Below, piece by piece: positions 1 to 10,600 of a DNA stretch of 64,000 bases. Below the pieces are notes generated by a model that was given only the letters and a program-made list of their open reading frames with translations, did not search any database and was not told the DNA's origin. Position 1 is the stretch's first letter, and each line of letters begins with the position of its first letter. Source of the stretch: Echinarachnius parma (Eukaryota > Echinodermata > Echinoidea > Clypeasteroida > Echinarachniidae). The stretch lies in contig JBAMJV010003144.1 in assembly GCA_037951105.1 (NCBI GenBank), positions 1 to 64,000 on the forward strand. The letters run 5' to 3'. The position numbers and the translations under genes were made by a program.

Positions 1-88
1 GTCATATTTTCTAACTCGTTGCGCTGACTTTGTAGTTATAATTATCCACTGGATAATCATAAATCTGAACACTTCAATCATACTCATA

Positions 89-1244
89 CACTACTCACAA
101 CAAGTAAGTACCCCCCTAGCATTTTGTCATATATCTCAAAAAGTATTTCACCGATTTTTATCATTCAAACGGTAATGGAGGCGCAATTTTATTACGCACA
201 CTGTGAGTGGTGAATGGTTGTCATAGCATTCCGTTTTCATCATTAAAAAATTAATTTTCTAAAACAAAGTACAAAAAAAAAGTTGCACTTTCAGTTTTAT
301 TTGGCATACAGCATGTCCCAGAATTAATTACAACGGGACTTTCTGCAACGATAACTTTAAAGATAGTAGATCAATCGGAATGATATTTCAGGGTATGAAA
401 CTATAAGTTATAACTTATTACCTACATCCTGCAGAAAGCCCTATTCGATTTGCTTTGGTGGTCATGGAGAATGAGGATCTTTTGCCAATCATATCAGATG
501 TCCCTTCCCTGCAGGTTTTGTAAGGAGACGTGTTGTCCGTTGACAACGGGACTTTCTGCAACGATAACTTTAAAGTAGTAGATCAATCAGAAATAATATT
601 TCAGGGTATGAAACTATAACTTATTACCTACATCTTGCAGAAAACCCTATTCGATTTGCTTCAGTGGTCATGGAGAATGAGGATCTTTTGTCAATCATGT
701 CATGTGTCCATTTCCGTTCATAACGTGTGTGCTCACAAAAGTCCATGTGGGTACATTTTGTACTGGTTCCACTGAACAATGCAGCAGTAGTACTGAGTTA
801 CATAACAGATTAGTGAATTAGGCCACTCCAATAAAGATGAAAACAGGACATGACTTCAGCCATTCGAATCCCCAGCAACTTCATATTGAAAGGCCTATTG
901 TTTTAGAAAAATGCATGCTTTTGCCACTAATAACAATGCAGCAGTAGTAGTGGATTGCATAATAGATTTGTATGTCGGGAAATCTTTAATAAAGATGTTT
1001 ACTCGTACACAAAATGTACCCACTATGCCCAATAAAACTGAAAGTGCAACTTTTTTTTAGTACTTTGTTTTAGAAAATTCATTTTTTAATGATGAAAATG
1101 TAACGCTGTGGCAACCATTTACCACTCACATTGTGCGTAATAAAATTGCGCATCCATTACCGTTTGAATGATAAAGGTCGGTGAAATACTTTTTGAGATA
1201 TATGACAAAATGCTAGGGGGGGTACTTACTTGTTGTGAGTAGTG
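89..1244. mobile_element. TA-flanked element with ~220-bp terminal inverted repeats
   Basis: Ends CACTACTCACAACAAGTAAG and its inverse, flanked by TA (87-88 and 1245-1246) as in Tc1/mariner-like elements. The inverted repeats run about 89-310 and 1022-1244. The interior has a direct repeat of about 213 bp (about 330-540 and 543-720, starting CAACGGGACTTTCTGCAACG) and a second pair starting CAATGCAGCAGTAGTA (778 and 933). No transposase frame. Confidence 0.85.
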
Positions 1245-1246
1245 TA

Positions 1247-2127
1247 TATTATACATATCTTTACAATGGAAGATGAATTTGGAAAAGCGTAAAGCTGTTC
1301 CATGCTTCTATTGGTAATACAACTATAATGAGGTATTGGTGAGAACCGTAGAGTTCCAATTATATTTTGAGGATTTTGACAATGTTACTAGATCCCTTCA
1401 ACAGCCTTCAACACGCACAGTGAAATAAAAACAACCAACAACTCTTTGTTTCCCCTTGGCACTATCAACAGCATAGATATATATTTTCTCTATAAAAATT
1501 TCAGGTGCAGTTCAATCATAGACAGTACAAGTAGATATCTAAATCGTAAACTATATGTGTGTGAGTAGGTATATAATAGAAGAGGAATACAGCCTATCTG
1601 CTCACATTGTGGAATGACTTGACAAACAATTCTAAGTGCTATACATTGCACTAAGTTCACTAGGTAATTGCAACACTAATTATCAATCGTACCAATGATT
1701 TTATCAGTATCATGAAAAACTCATAATTTGTACTGCCTTTGTTTGTGTATCCAGAGGGCATGCAGAGTGTAAAATCATTTACATTTTCTATTAGGGTTTT
1801 TACGTGTTTACAAAAAATACAGCCTATAATTCGAAACGGGGGAATATGTTATTCACATAATCCAATTCCTTTCAATTGATTCAGCACATAAGCAAAAATA
1901 TAAAACGAAAGCACTTGTGAATTTATGACGTATGACGAAGACATGGACATATTTATGCCACATTTCCTTGTTGACACACTAAGAAAATGAAGAATCTAGA
2001 ATAATAGACAAGTTATAATATGTCACCAGCTCTGGTAAAATCAGGCGCTAGTTGGAAAAACAAAATTCAAAATTGAGATTTTTAAAATAATAGAAAGAAC
2101 TATTCACTCAATTTTGAATCGATACCA
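1247..2127. other. Intergenic, nothing recognised
   Basis: AT-rich sequence with no coding pattern, RNA gene or repeat that I recognise. Confidence 0.5.
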
Positions 2128-2513
2128 AATAGAGTGGTGAAGTGTGACGTCATCAAAAACCTATTTTTAGAATTTCCAAATTTGAACTTCATTTTCCGAA
2201 AGAGCATAACAAATAATGTCCAAATGTTGAAAATCAATTGAATATGTTAAGTATTGGCTGAGATATGCCCATCCGAACAAATTTAATTTCAATAGAAAAT
2301 TAGTGTTATTTTGCTCTGGTTCATAACGTTATGAACCAGAGGAAAATATGATTTCCTATTGAAATCTATTTATTTGGATGGTCATATCTCGGCCAATACT
2401 TATTGGATTGATTTTCAACATTTGGGCATTTTATATGCTTTTTCGGAAAATGAAGTTCAAATTGAGAAATTCTAAAAATAGATTTTATGATGTCACAGCT
2501 TTGGTACTCTATT
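2128..2513. mobile_element. Palindromic MITE
   Basis: An almost continuous hairpin centred on GTTCATAACGTTATGAAC near 2325. The outer ends are AATAGAGT and its inverse, with arms of about 190 bp that include GAAGTTCAAAT and a GACGTCA-like motif. Confidence 0.8.
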
Positions 2514-3519
2514 AATTAATACAAAAACTGTTAATATTCAGCATAACTATAACTATGTTTACTTCAAATCTTACTGACGTGTTAAAATAAATGCATAGTT
2601 TTCACTTGAAAGCCAATTTTCTGCAAAACATGATTTGCCAACAAGAGTCTGAATTTTCCAGAGCCGATGAAACCATTTTCACAAATTGAACATACATGTA
2701 ATTGTGATGAAAGTCACGACACCTGCTGTTAAACAATGAAAGTAATAAGAAAATGAGCGATACTTTGAATTATATCTTTGAAAATATACCTTGAAAAACA
2801 TCAAGTAATGTAACATTCGAAAGACATTTTGTATCATAAGACGGTAGCTCTATTTTTGAAATGATAAAAAATGGCATTGATTGGTTTTTGCATAATGAGC
2901 TTTTCACATGTTTATAGAATTCATATGATTTCAGATTGGGCAATAAAGCACAAATTAAAGACACAGAACACTTGCACATTATACAGTACTGAAAAATAAG
3001 AACGAAGTACCCTGTTTTTTGACCAGCTAATATACATGCACTGATATAAAAAATATATGGAAACAGAATATACAGAATAGAAACAGCCAATAAAACTGGC
3101 TGACGATGTAAAATAAAAATATAATCAGAATCTAATCACCTGGTTAAATTATATATACTCTATGAAAGCAGCTAAATACAACTTTGGCTAATTTTTTTAA
3201 CAAAAACAAATATACATTACAACAAAATAAATCATAAACAAATAATTCTGCACAGCAAATGAAAGAGTATATAAATGTTAATACAAATCATTGAAAAATG
3301 AAGAGTCAAATTGCAATTTGAAGAAGAAAAAAACATTCCATAGAAGTAGAAAAAGGTGCATTATTTGTAACTGCAGCCGTGATGTTACTGAATTTGTTGG
3401 AAAAAACTGTTATCTTATATAATTTAAACACATCTATAAAGTGTGATATGAATAAACCTGCAAACTAAGTTTGGTCACTATATACAATTGAATGCAACAC
3501 AGTAAATAAGCATTTCCAA
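2514..3519. other. Intergenic, nothing recognised
   Basis: AT-rich. The small open frame at 2770-3090 (minus) has no family features and no splice context. Confidence 0.4.
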
Positions 3520-3947
3520 GGCACATATTCATTAAACCACACTCACTTTTAGTCAGAATCAAGTTTTCTTAGTTACTATGGTAATCTGGGTAAGCATGTG
3601 TGACCAGCTATAGCAAAACCCTGCATTTGTCTGTACAAATTGAAATGTAGATTTTCATACCATTAGAAAGGCCTCATAAGCTTTCATTTGATGCTTTGTT
3701 CTAACAAATTGGTAAATAATTAGACATATTATGTGAACTTCAAATGCCCATTTCTTCAAAACATGAATTACCGACAAGTGCAGGGTTTTGCTATAGCCTG
3801 TCACATGTATTACCAACTAAGTTAACCCTAGTTGGTAATTAACAGGATCTCTTGTTGAATACCTAACCATTTCACCTTAAATAGACTTAGAATATAACCA
3901 AGGCTTTATCGTTAAAGCTAAAGCAGTTTGAATGAATATGGGCTCCA
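3520..3947. mobile_element. Palindromic MITE with a second hairpin element nested inside
   Basis: The outer ends CATATTCATTAAACC and GAATGAATATGGG resemble the element at 5747-5956. Inside, 3595-3808 has its own inverted ends (CTATAGCAAAACCCTGCA at 3608 and its inverse ending 3796). A diverged relative of the inner element is at about 7750-7990. Confidence 0.6.
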
Positions 3948-4420
3948 CTACCCAATCTAGCAGTAATACTCTTGAATAATACTCACAAACTCTTAAGGCA
4001 AATATGTGTTAGAAATTCTTTAAAATGCATTCATTTCAAACAATACTTTACAGCATGTATCCAATGTCAAATAACTGGATGTGCAAGTGAAGATAAAACT
4101 TTTGTTTCAAGTACAAAATTACAAACTTTTTATATCGATGAAAATTACAAGACAGCAATATTATCAGATAACTTTATTTTTGTTTTTGCACAATCAACTA
4201 TTATTATACTTGACATTAAGAACATCTTTGATTATCTTTAGATGGTGAAAGAAGAACATCAAAGGTGTTTGAAAGGTCAAGTGAAAAAAAAGTAAGTTGA
4301 TCGTGTAAAAATTTGATTTACCAATTTCACAATCAGATTAATCTATTCAAGGCTTGATGCAAACTGATCTATGTGATACAACTAATTGTATTAACTGGAA
4401 TATCACAACACAATAAGAAA

Positions 4421-4819
4421 TTAAATGGTACCACCACCCAAAAATTAATATTCCTATAAATGAAACTAACTTTAGTAGTCCTTTCCATAAACAAGTTCAG
4501 AAAAATATGTTTAAAAAAAATATAATATATAATTGGAAAACGCATGACCATTCTAAAGCATGCATTCATAGGTCTGCATGTACAAAGACTACCTTTGTCC
4601 AGAGCGAACGAATCGTCCGGGATTCTATTGTCTCCAAACGTACGCGTGAATAGCATTGGTGCACTCGAAAAAATGTTTGGCGAGTACGGAACCATGAAAT
4701 AATAATGGTTCCGTAAGTGGAGGTAATTCATTGCATTGTTTATGAATTACGCAACCCTTTGCAAAATGTTACCAAAACATATAATTATGTGTTGTTTTTT
4801 GCCTGGTGGTCCCCTTTAA
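4421..4819. mobile_element. TTAA-flanked MITE, family A, copy 1
   Basis: Bounded by TTAA at both ends (4421-4424, 4816-4819), with terminal repeats ATGGTACCACCACC and TGGTGGTCCCCTTT. It shares its interior (CGTACGCGTGAATAG, a CGGAACCA hairpin, a TTCGTTCGCTC-like stretch) with copies at 44901 and 47287. TTAA targets are typical of piggyBac-like elements. The minus-strand frame of 120 codons across it is not a gene. Confidence 0.82.
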
Positions 4820-5359
4820 CTATTTCCAGAACAAGTCTATAATAGAAAGAAAGAAAAAAAAGTATTTCTTTCTTATATAATGGGCATTTTTAACTTGGAA
4901 GAAAAAATAACTTTGGTCAATTTAATCAAAATAATTTTTATCAAAATCATAGTAGAAGTAAAAAGGACCTACTTGGATTAGATATGTATAGAAATGTAAG
5001 TGCTCTTTTAAAAAAAACTTTGCCCAAACCTTCTATGAAAATAATGGTTAAAATGGTGATTTTTCTTTGTGACAATCATTTATATAAAGGAATGTCTTTC
5101 TATTTCAGGCTTATGATGGAAATTACAGTGATGACATTTTGGCCACATTTAGAAGCACCGTTTGAAAATACAGTACGTAAGGCTTAACTGTGATTTGCAA
5201 AGAAGCATATAATTATTATATAATAAGCATAATAACTGAGCAATATCTTGATCATTATTACAGACACCACCTGTGTGTTAGGACCACCTGTCTGTGAAGA
5301 CCATTTATCTTACACCCCTAGATAGCAATATGAGGGGAATGAACCTGTACATAAAGACC
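4820..5359. other. Intergenic, nothing recognised
   Basis: AT-rich sequence with a 67-codon frame that shows no coding signature. Confidence 0.4.
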
Positions 5360-5530
5360 AGGGGGTGTATTCTGAAGTTAAAATTTATTTTTATCTACGT
5401 CATATCTACGTCACTAAAATATATTTTAGCAAATCGCTATTCCTTAAGTACAGTGTAATATTTTAGTGACGTAGATATGATGTAGATACAATAAATTTTA
5501 GCTTAAAATATTTTTCAGAATATACCCCCA
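5360..5530. mobile_element. Small palindromic MITE
   Basis: The ends GGGGGTGTATTCTGAA and TTCAGAATATACCCCC form a hairpin with ATCTACGTCA-rich arms. A diverged copy lies at 44670-44820, sharing AAATATATTTTAGCAAATCG. Confidence 0.78.
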
Positions 5531-5746
5531 GGGGGTGTTATACAAAGATTCAAAGTTGAACTTAACTCTAAGTTGGACCTAACTATTATGGAAAGCTGTT
5601 AGTTTCTTTGTAAACTTGTGGAAAAAAAGTTCTTTTTAAAAGGCATACATTTGATAAAAAACAGTAATGTTATTATCAAAGAACCTTTAAAGTATTGATA
5701 TACATTTTGAAATGAATGAAAATGAACACAGAAAAAAACACCCCTT

Positions 5747-5956
5747 GGCCCATATTCATAAAACTCCATTAGCTTGAATTCATGCTAAGTCTATTTTGGA
5801 TGATGGGGCTAAAATATTTAACACATGATCTCTTGGTCACTAACTAGAGGTAAATTAGTAGAAGCTAACCAAGAAAACCCTATTGTTCACTAAAACATAT
5901 CATCTGAAACAGACTTAGCATGGAACTAAGCTAGCAGGGTTTAATGAATATGGGCC
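5747..5956. mobile_element. Palindromic MITE
   Basis: Starts GGCCCATATTCAT and ends with the inverse. The arms include TTAGCxTG...AAGTCTATTTTGGATG. Similar ends occur around 3520-3947. Confidence 0.72.
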
Positions 5957-6048
5957 TAGGTCTATATCCCCCAGATGGTCTTAATTCACAGGTCTGTCTG
6001 TATCTAGAGCTTGAAATGATCACCGGTCCGCTGGCCAGGGGCCACCAG

Positions 6049-6213
6049 GGCCCCCGTTTCATAAAACTTGTCCAATTGTTGTAAGTGTCCAATTATTGTA
6101 ACTACTATGGCAACATCTATAATGCTCCATGCTGATTGGCTGTTGCCATAATGATAGTAGTTACAATAATTGGGTACTTACAACAATTGCAAAAGTTTTA
6201 TGAAACAGGGCCT
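6049..6213. mobile_element. Palindromic MITE
   Basis: A 165-bp hairpin with ends GGCCCCCGTTTCATAAAACT and the inverse of AGGCCCTGTTTCATAAAACT. The arms pair along CCAATTATTGTAACTAC. Confidence 0.82.
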
Positions 6214-7279
6214 AGAAGTCTGCTTCTGGGCTACCACAATTTGAATAATATTGACATTAACTTGTCCTACAAGGCAACCAAGATTATCATAATTTGACAT
6301 AATATTTCTTAATTTGGGGCCATCCAGTCTTGGTGTTGGGCTAGCAAAATTTGATGAGCCTCAATTCTACTTGCCCAACCATGCAGCCAGGATAAAAGGT
6401 GAATTGCTAGTAATGCTGTACTATATCTTTATATACACATGATCATAATCAAGCATTGCATGCTCTTATACGAGTAGATCAGTTTCTCTAATTACATCAT
6501 CTCTGTATCTTTGTCTAAATGGCTAGATATAACACTATAGTGTACGGAATGCAACTATGACACACACAAATACACAATAATACTGCTATAAAAATTTCAG
6601 TTCAATCGCTACTCTTCACAAGGTGCTCATTTGATCCAAATTCTAAAGTTTCAAAAGGTTTTCGGCGATTTCCTTTTGGGGGAAAAATGTAGGTTGACGC
6701 TATTTGCTACATTCAAAACATTTCACATGCATACCTAGTCCAATTATTTCAGTATATAGAGTGCAGCAATTTCAAGCGCATTCATGCTCTTTTTTAGTAC
6801 ATTAACAAATTCACATTCCCATACAATTTTGTGCAGCATTAAAAAAAGAGAAGACTTTAATACTCCCAAACATTTCAAATGTAGGGTTGAAAGTATTTCA
6901 AATAATTGAAAGAATAACTGCTGGTCAATGATAGAATTTCCATCAAATGAAGTCTTTAAGGTCTTTGCAAGAGATAATACATCTTCCCCTATAAAGCTAA
7001 ATCCTCATCCATTGAAACATATTTACAGTGCATACATCTTTTCCAATTCAGCATTCCCTACTCATTTTAACTCTTCGCACTATATCATACCATGTGAATC
7101 TATAACACAGTCAAATCTGTCTTAGTGGCCACCTGTCTATAGTAGCCAACGAACATAAGCTTGCTAAGAAGTCAAGTGTCTATACAGTTCATTCAAATAT
7201 TGTCTATTGTGTGCATTAACAACAGATCCTATTCTATGAGTATTGTGACTCAAGCTAACCATGGCACTTAGATGGTTAA
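6214..7279. other. CAMKMT downstream flank with degenerate repeats
   Basis: About 6210-6400 has diverged copies of a dispersed family marked by GGGCCAC / TTGCCCAACC (also near 18130, 19370, 45430 and 47150). A remnant of a TA-type MITE (AGTCAAATCTGTCTTAGTGG) lies near 7108. No gene seen. Confidence 0.5.
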
Positions 7280-7625
7280 ATCAAGGAAGCTCCGAATGGT
7301 GGAAACAATTGGTTCTGCAGTGGTTTATACTAGTAGCTTCTGTGGGGGGGGGGGGGGGGAAATTAGTTGACGGAAGAGGCTAGAGTGATCATAGTAGAAG
7401 GCATAGAACTCTCTGCGAGATTGGATCAAGGAAGCTCCGAATGGTGGAAACAATTGGTTCTGCAGTGGTTTATACTAAGTAGCTTCTGTGGGGGAGATTA
7501 GTTGACGGCAGAGGCTGGAGTGATAATAGTAGAAGGCATAGAACTCTCTGGGAGATTGAATCAAGGAAGCTCCGAATGATTGACACCATTGGTTCTGCAG
7601 TGGTTCATCCTGGCCTCTGTGGGGA
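7280..7625 (-). repeat. Triplicated ~140-bp unit over the CAMKMT stop codon
   Basis: ATCAAGGAAGCTCCGAATG begins at 7280, 7425 and 7560. The two outer copies also share a downstream part (AGTAGAAGGCATAGAACTCT). A poly-G run at 7345-7360 lengthens the first copy. The third copy overlaps the terminal exon of CAMKMT and supplies its stop codon. Confidence 0.88.
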
Positions 7626-7698
7626 GTTTCCTCCGCAGCGTTATCTTCAAGGGGTAGTGGATGTTCTCGTCAAAGACGTCCATTTCTTTGGTCCTGAC
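7561..7698 (-). CDS. CAMKMT: CAMKMT exon 11, terminal
   Basis: Encodes the last 45 residues. DVFDENIHYPLKITL matches the family C-terminus. The following ~26 residues, through NHSELP, form an extension. The stop codon and the end of this extension lie in the first of three tandem ~140-bp repeat units that continue into the 3' flank. Confidence 0.92.
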   Translation of the reverse strand, partial: VRTKEMDVFDENIHYPLKITLRRKLPTEARMNHCRTNGVNHSELP

Positions 7699-10600
7699 CT
7701 GTGGATAAATGTTTGGAACACACAAATGTAGGTAAATATCATCAAAGTGATCGGTAAAAATCAAAATGTAGATTTTCACACCATAAGAAAGGCCTCATCA
7801 TAAGCTTTCATTTGATACTTTGTTCTAACTACCGGTAATTGGTCAATAATTGGCGAGGATATGATTGTTTCAATTTTACAATCAAAGGTCTTTTACACAC
7901 ATTGTGTGAACTTAAAATGCCCATTTCTTCAAAACATTAATTACCAACAAGTGCCGGGTTTTGCAATAGCAGGTCACATACATGCAAGTATGTATCAGGT
8001 GTCAACTGGATACTTTCTTTCACAAAAGAAAAAGACCAGAGGAAAAATGAGAACTTACATTACTAACTAAAAGCTCAGTTCATGAGAAGTGAGATGTTGT
8101 GTTTGAGCAAAACAGCAAATCAATTAGAAGAATTAGCAATATAAATATAAATATGAAAATATATATATTTGCCCCAAAAATATTGTTAACAAGTTGTCAA
8201 TGTAAATTCAAAGCAATAAAGGAAAGATAAAACTAGATGGATCTTCGACTGCGCGCAGTCAAAAATGATGCCTCCGCCATTACGTGATTTATTTATATCA
8301 AGCCCAAATCAACATGTACACTGAATTAATTCTGTCAACTCAATTTTGATGGTACTCTGTCTTTTAGATCTTGACGTATCACAATTATGAGCTATAAGTG
8401 ACCTTGACCTTTGACCTCATGACCCCCAAAATCTAATCAGTTCATTGGCTCTCCAAGGAACATACATGTACCAAGTTTGGTCAGAATCCGTCAATCCGTT
8501 CTTGAGATAACGCGATCACGAGCTATTTTTGCATATATAATGAGCTGTGACCTTTGACCTTTGACCCCAAAATCTAATCAGATCATCGACCCCCCAAGAT
8601 ACATACATGTACCAAGCTTGGTCAGAATCCGTCAATCCGTTCTTAACGCGATAACGAGAACGGGACAGACAACCCGAAAACATAATGCCTCCGGCAACTT
8701 TGGTACGGAGGCATAAAAATGATGAGAGTACTGTGCATTTACTTACATTTTGTAAGGCTGCCCATACTGTTGGGTCGTAGTTTTCTTCAAGTGTGAGGTG
8801 GAATTTCTGCTTGGCCTCCAGAATAAACTTCTCCAATGTGTGACCTCGGCGTGGGGCAAATACCAGTGCTATGCCCTGCACACATGGATTGAAAACAAAT
8901 AAAACATACTTTATCCTGTATTACAGGGATAGAAATAAACCCCTTTTCCACGGTGGCTCTATTGGGCAAGTAAAATCAAGATTTATCATTCATCAAAATA
9001 ATGGATATTTAATTTTGTGTTAGTTTATCCTGTATAACAGGGATAGAAATAAACACTTCTTACATCAGCCCATTTGGGCAAGTAATATCAAGAATGATCA
9101 AGTTTGGGGGGCCAAAACAGGATTTGAGTGGCTCCAAACAAAACCCCTAAGTGTGGGGGGGGGGGGGGGGGGGGCCTCTGGTTAAGCCTGTAAGGAGTAA
9201 GGTTTATGATGGATGAACTTTGGATTTTGAGAAGCTAAGTTTGGTGTTATGGTATATAATTATACAACTTGTACTTGCAGTGCTTTTTTTTCTGTACTTC
9301 CGGCGTACTTTATAATCTTGTTCAATAGCAGATTCCTCTACCATCGTGTATTGTTAGTTAGTCATGCCATTATTTTGATCAATATAGAATCAATATTTCA
9401 AAAAAACAACCTGAACTAATTATGTCAAATAATAACAAATCTTGCTAAACAGTAACATTGTACAACATACAATTTCAAATGCTGTTGGTTGAATAAAAAA
9501 ACAAAACATACTTTTCGCATATGCTGTGTACATTTAATTTGAATGAGTATGATATCAAATTTGCACAATGTGTACCTGATAGATAAATTATCGGGATGAA
9601 GAACAAAAATGATTAAAGTCATACCTGTAAAGTGTCAGATATTGCACAAAATGACATTTGAGACTTCAATCCTATATCAATATCATTGTAATGAATGATC
9701 CGTTTGAGATATTCGCACCCATGTATGTAACACGTAGTACAGAATTCATGGAATTTGCACTCGCTCGGCTCAAAGTTCAATCTCCGGAATGTTCCCACGC
9801 ATGCTGCAATGCGGACGCGTTTAGCTACAACAATTGTACTTTTTTTCAATTGCGTTGATTAACGCTTTAGAAATAATGATTTTCAATGATAATTATCTTC
9901 ATACTAAAGGGACATTTGAAAAAATCAAACCCTATTTTATTCTTCTCTTACCATAAGCTAAACAACACGGTAGAAGAGAAACGAGGAAGCTCCAAGTAAT
10001 TTTCGTGGATTTGGACACTTTACAGGTATGACTTTAAGGAACTTACATTTGATGTAAGGAGACTGGAAATGGCATCCACTAAATCAGATCTGTATTGGTC
10101 GAAAAAGAGACTGAAAGCAAAAAAAAAAAAAAAAAAAAAAAATTAATTAATGATTCATTTAAGCAAACAAAAATCATAATTCAAACACACCGTTATACAT
10201 ACATACAAACATCTTTTTCTATTGGCCCATGTTTTTTGATATTCACAACAAAGAATTGATTCTCCCAGATGTCTACAGTGTATATCTCAATCTATGCCTC
10301 TATACAATGTACATGTATTAACTTGGTTGACAAAAAAACAACAACATAATTTGTTCATGTCATGAAATCATTTATAGGAAGTGCGAATCATAAAACCATG
10401 TAAAGTATGTAAAGAAAGGGCACATACCAATGAATAGCAAAGACATTGGATATTGGATTTAAACGTGGTCATGGAGGAGCCTATTCAACATAATAAATGG
10501 GAAAATGACAGGTGCTTGCCTATTTCCCATCCAGGGAACAATAACACAAAACAAATACATAAATACAGGATCAAACACATCTTTTTATTTGTATAAACTA

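Noticed and set aside
4369..4731. A 120-codon minus-strand frame
   Set aside because: Coincides with a TTAA MITE whose other copies do not keep the frame open.
8516..8881. A 121-codon minus-strand frame as a single gene
   Set aside because: Its first part is CAMKMT exon 10. The rest reads past a good GTAAGT donor into a dispersed repeat.
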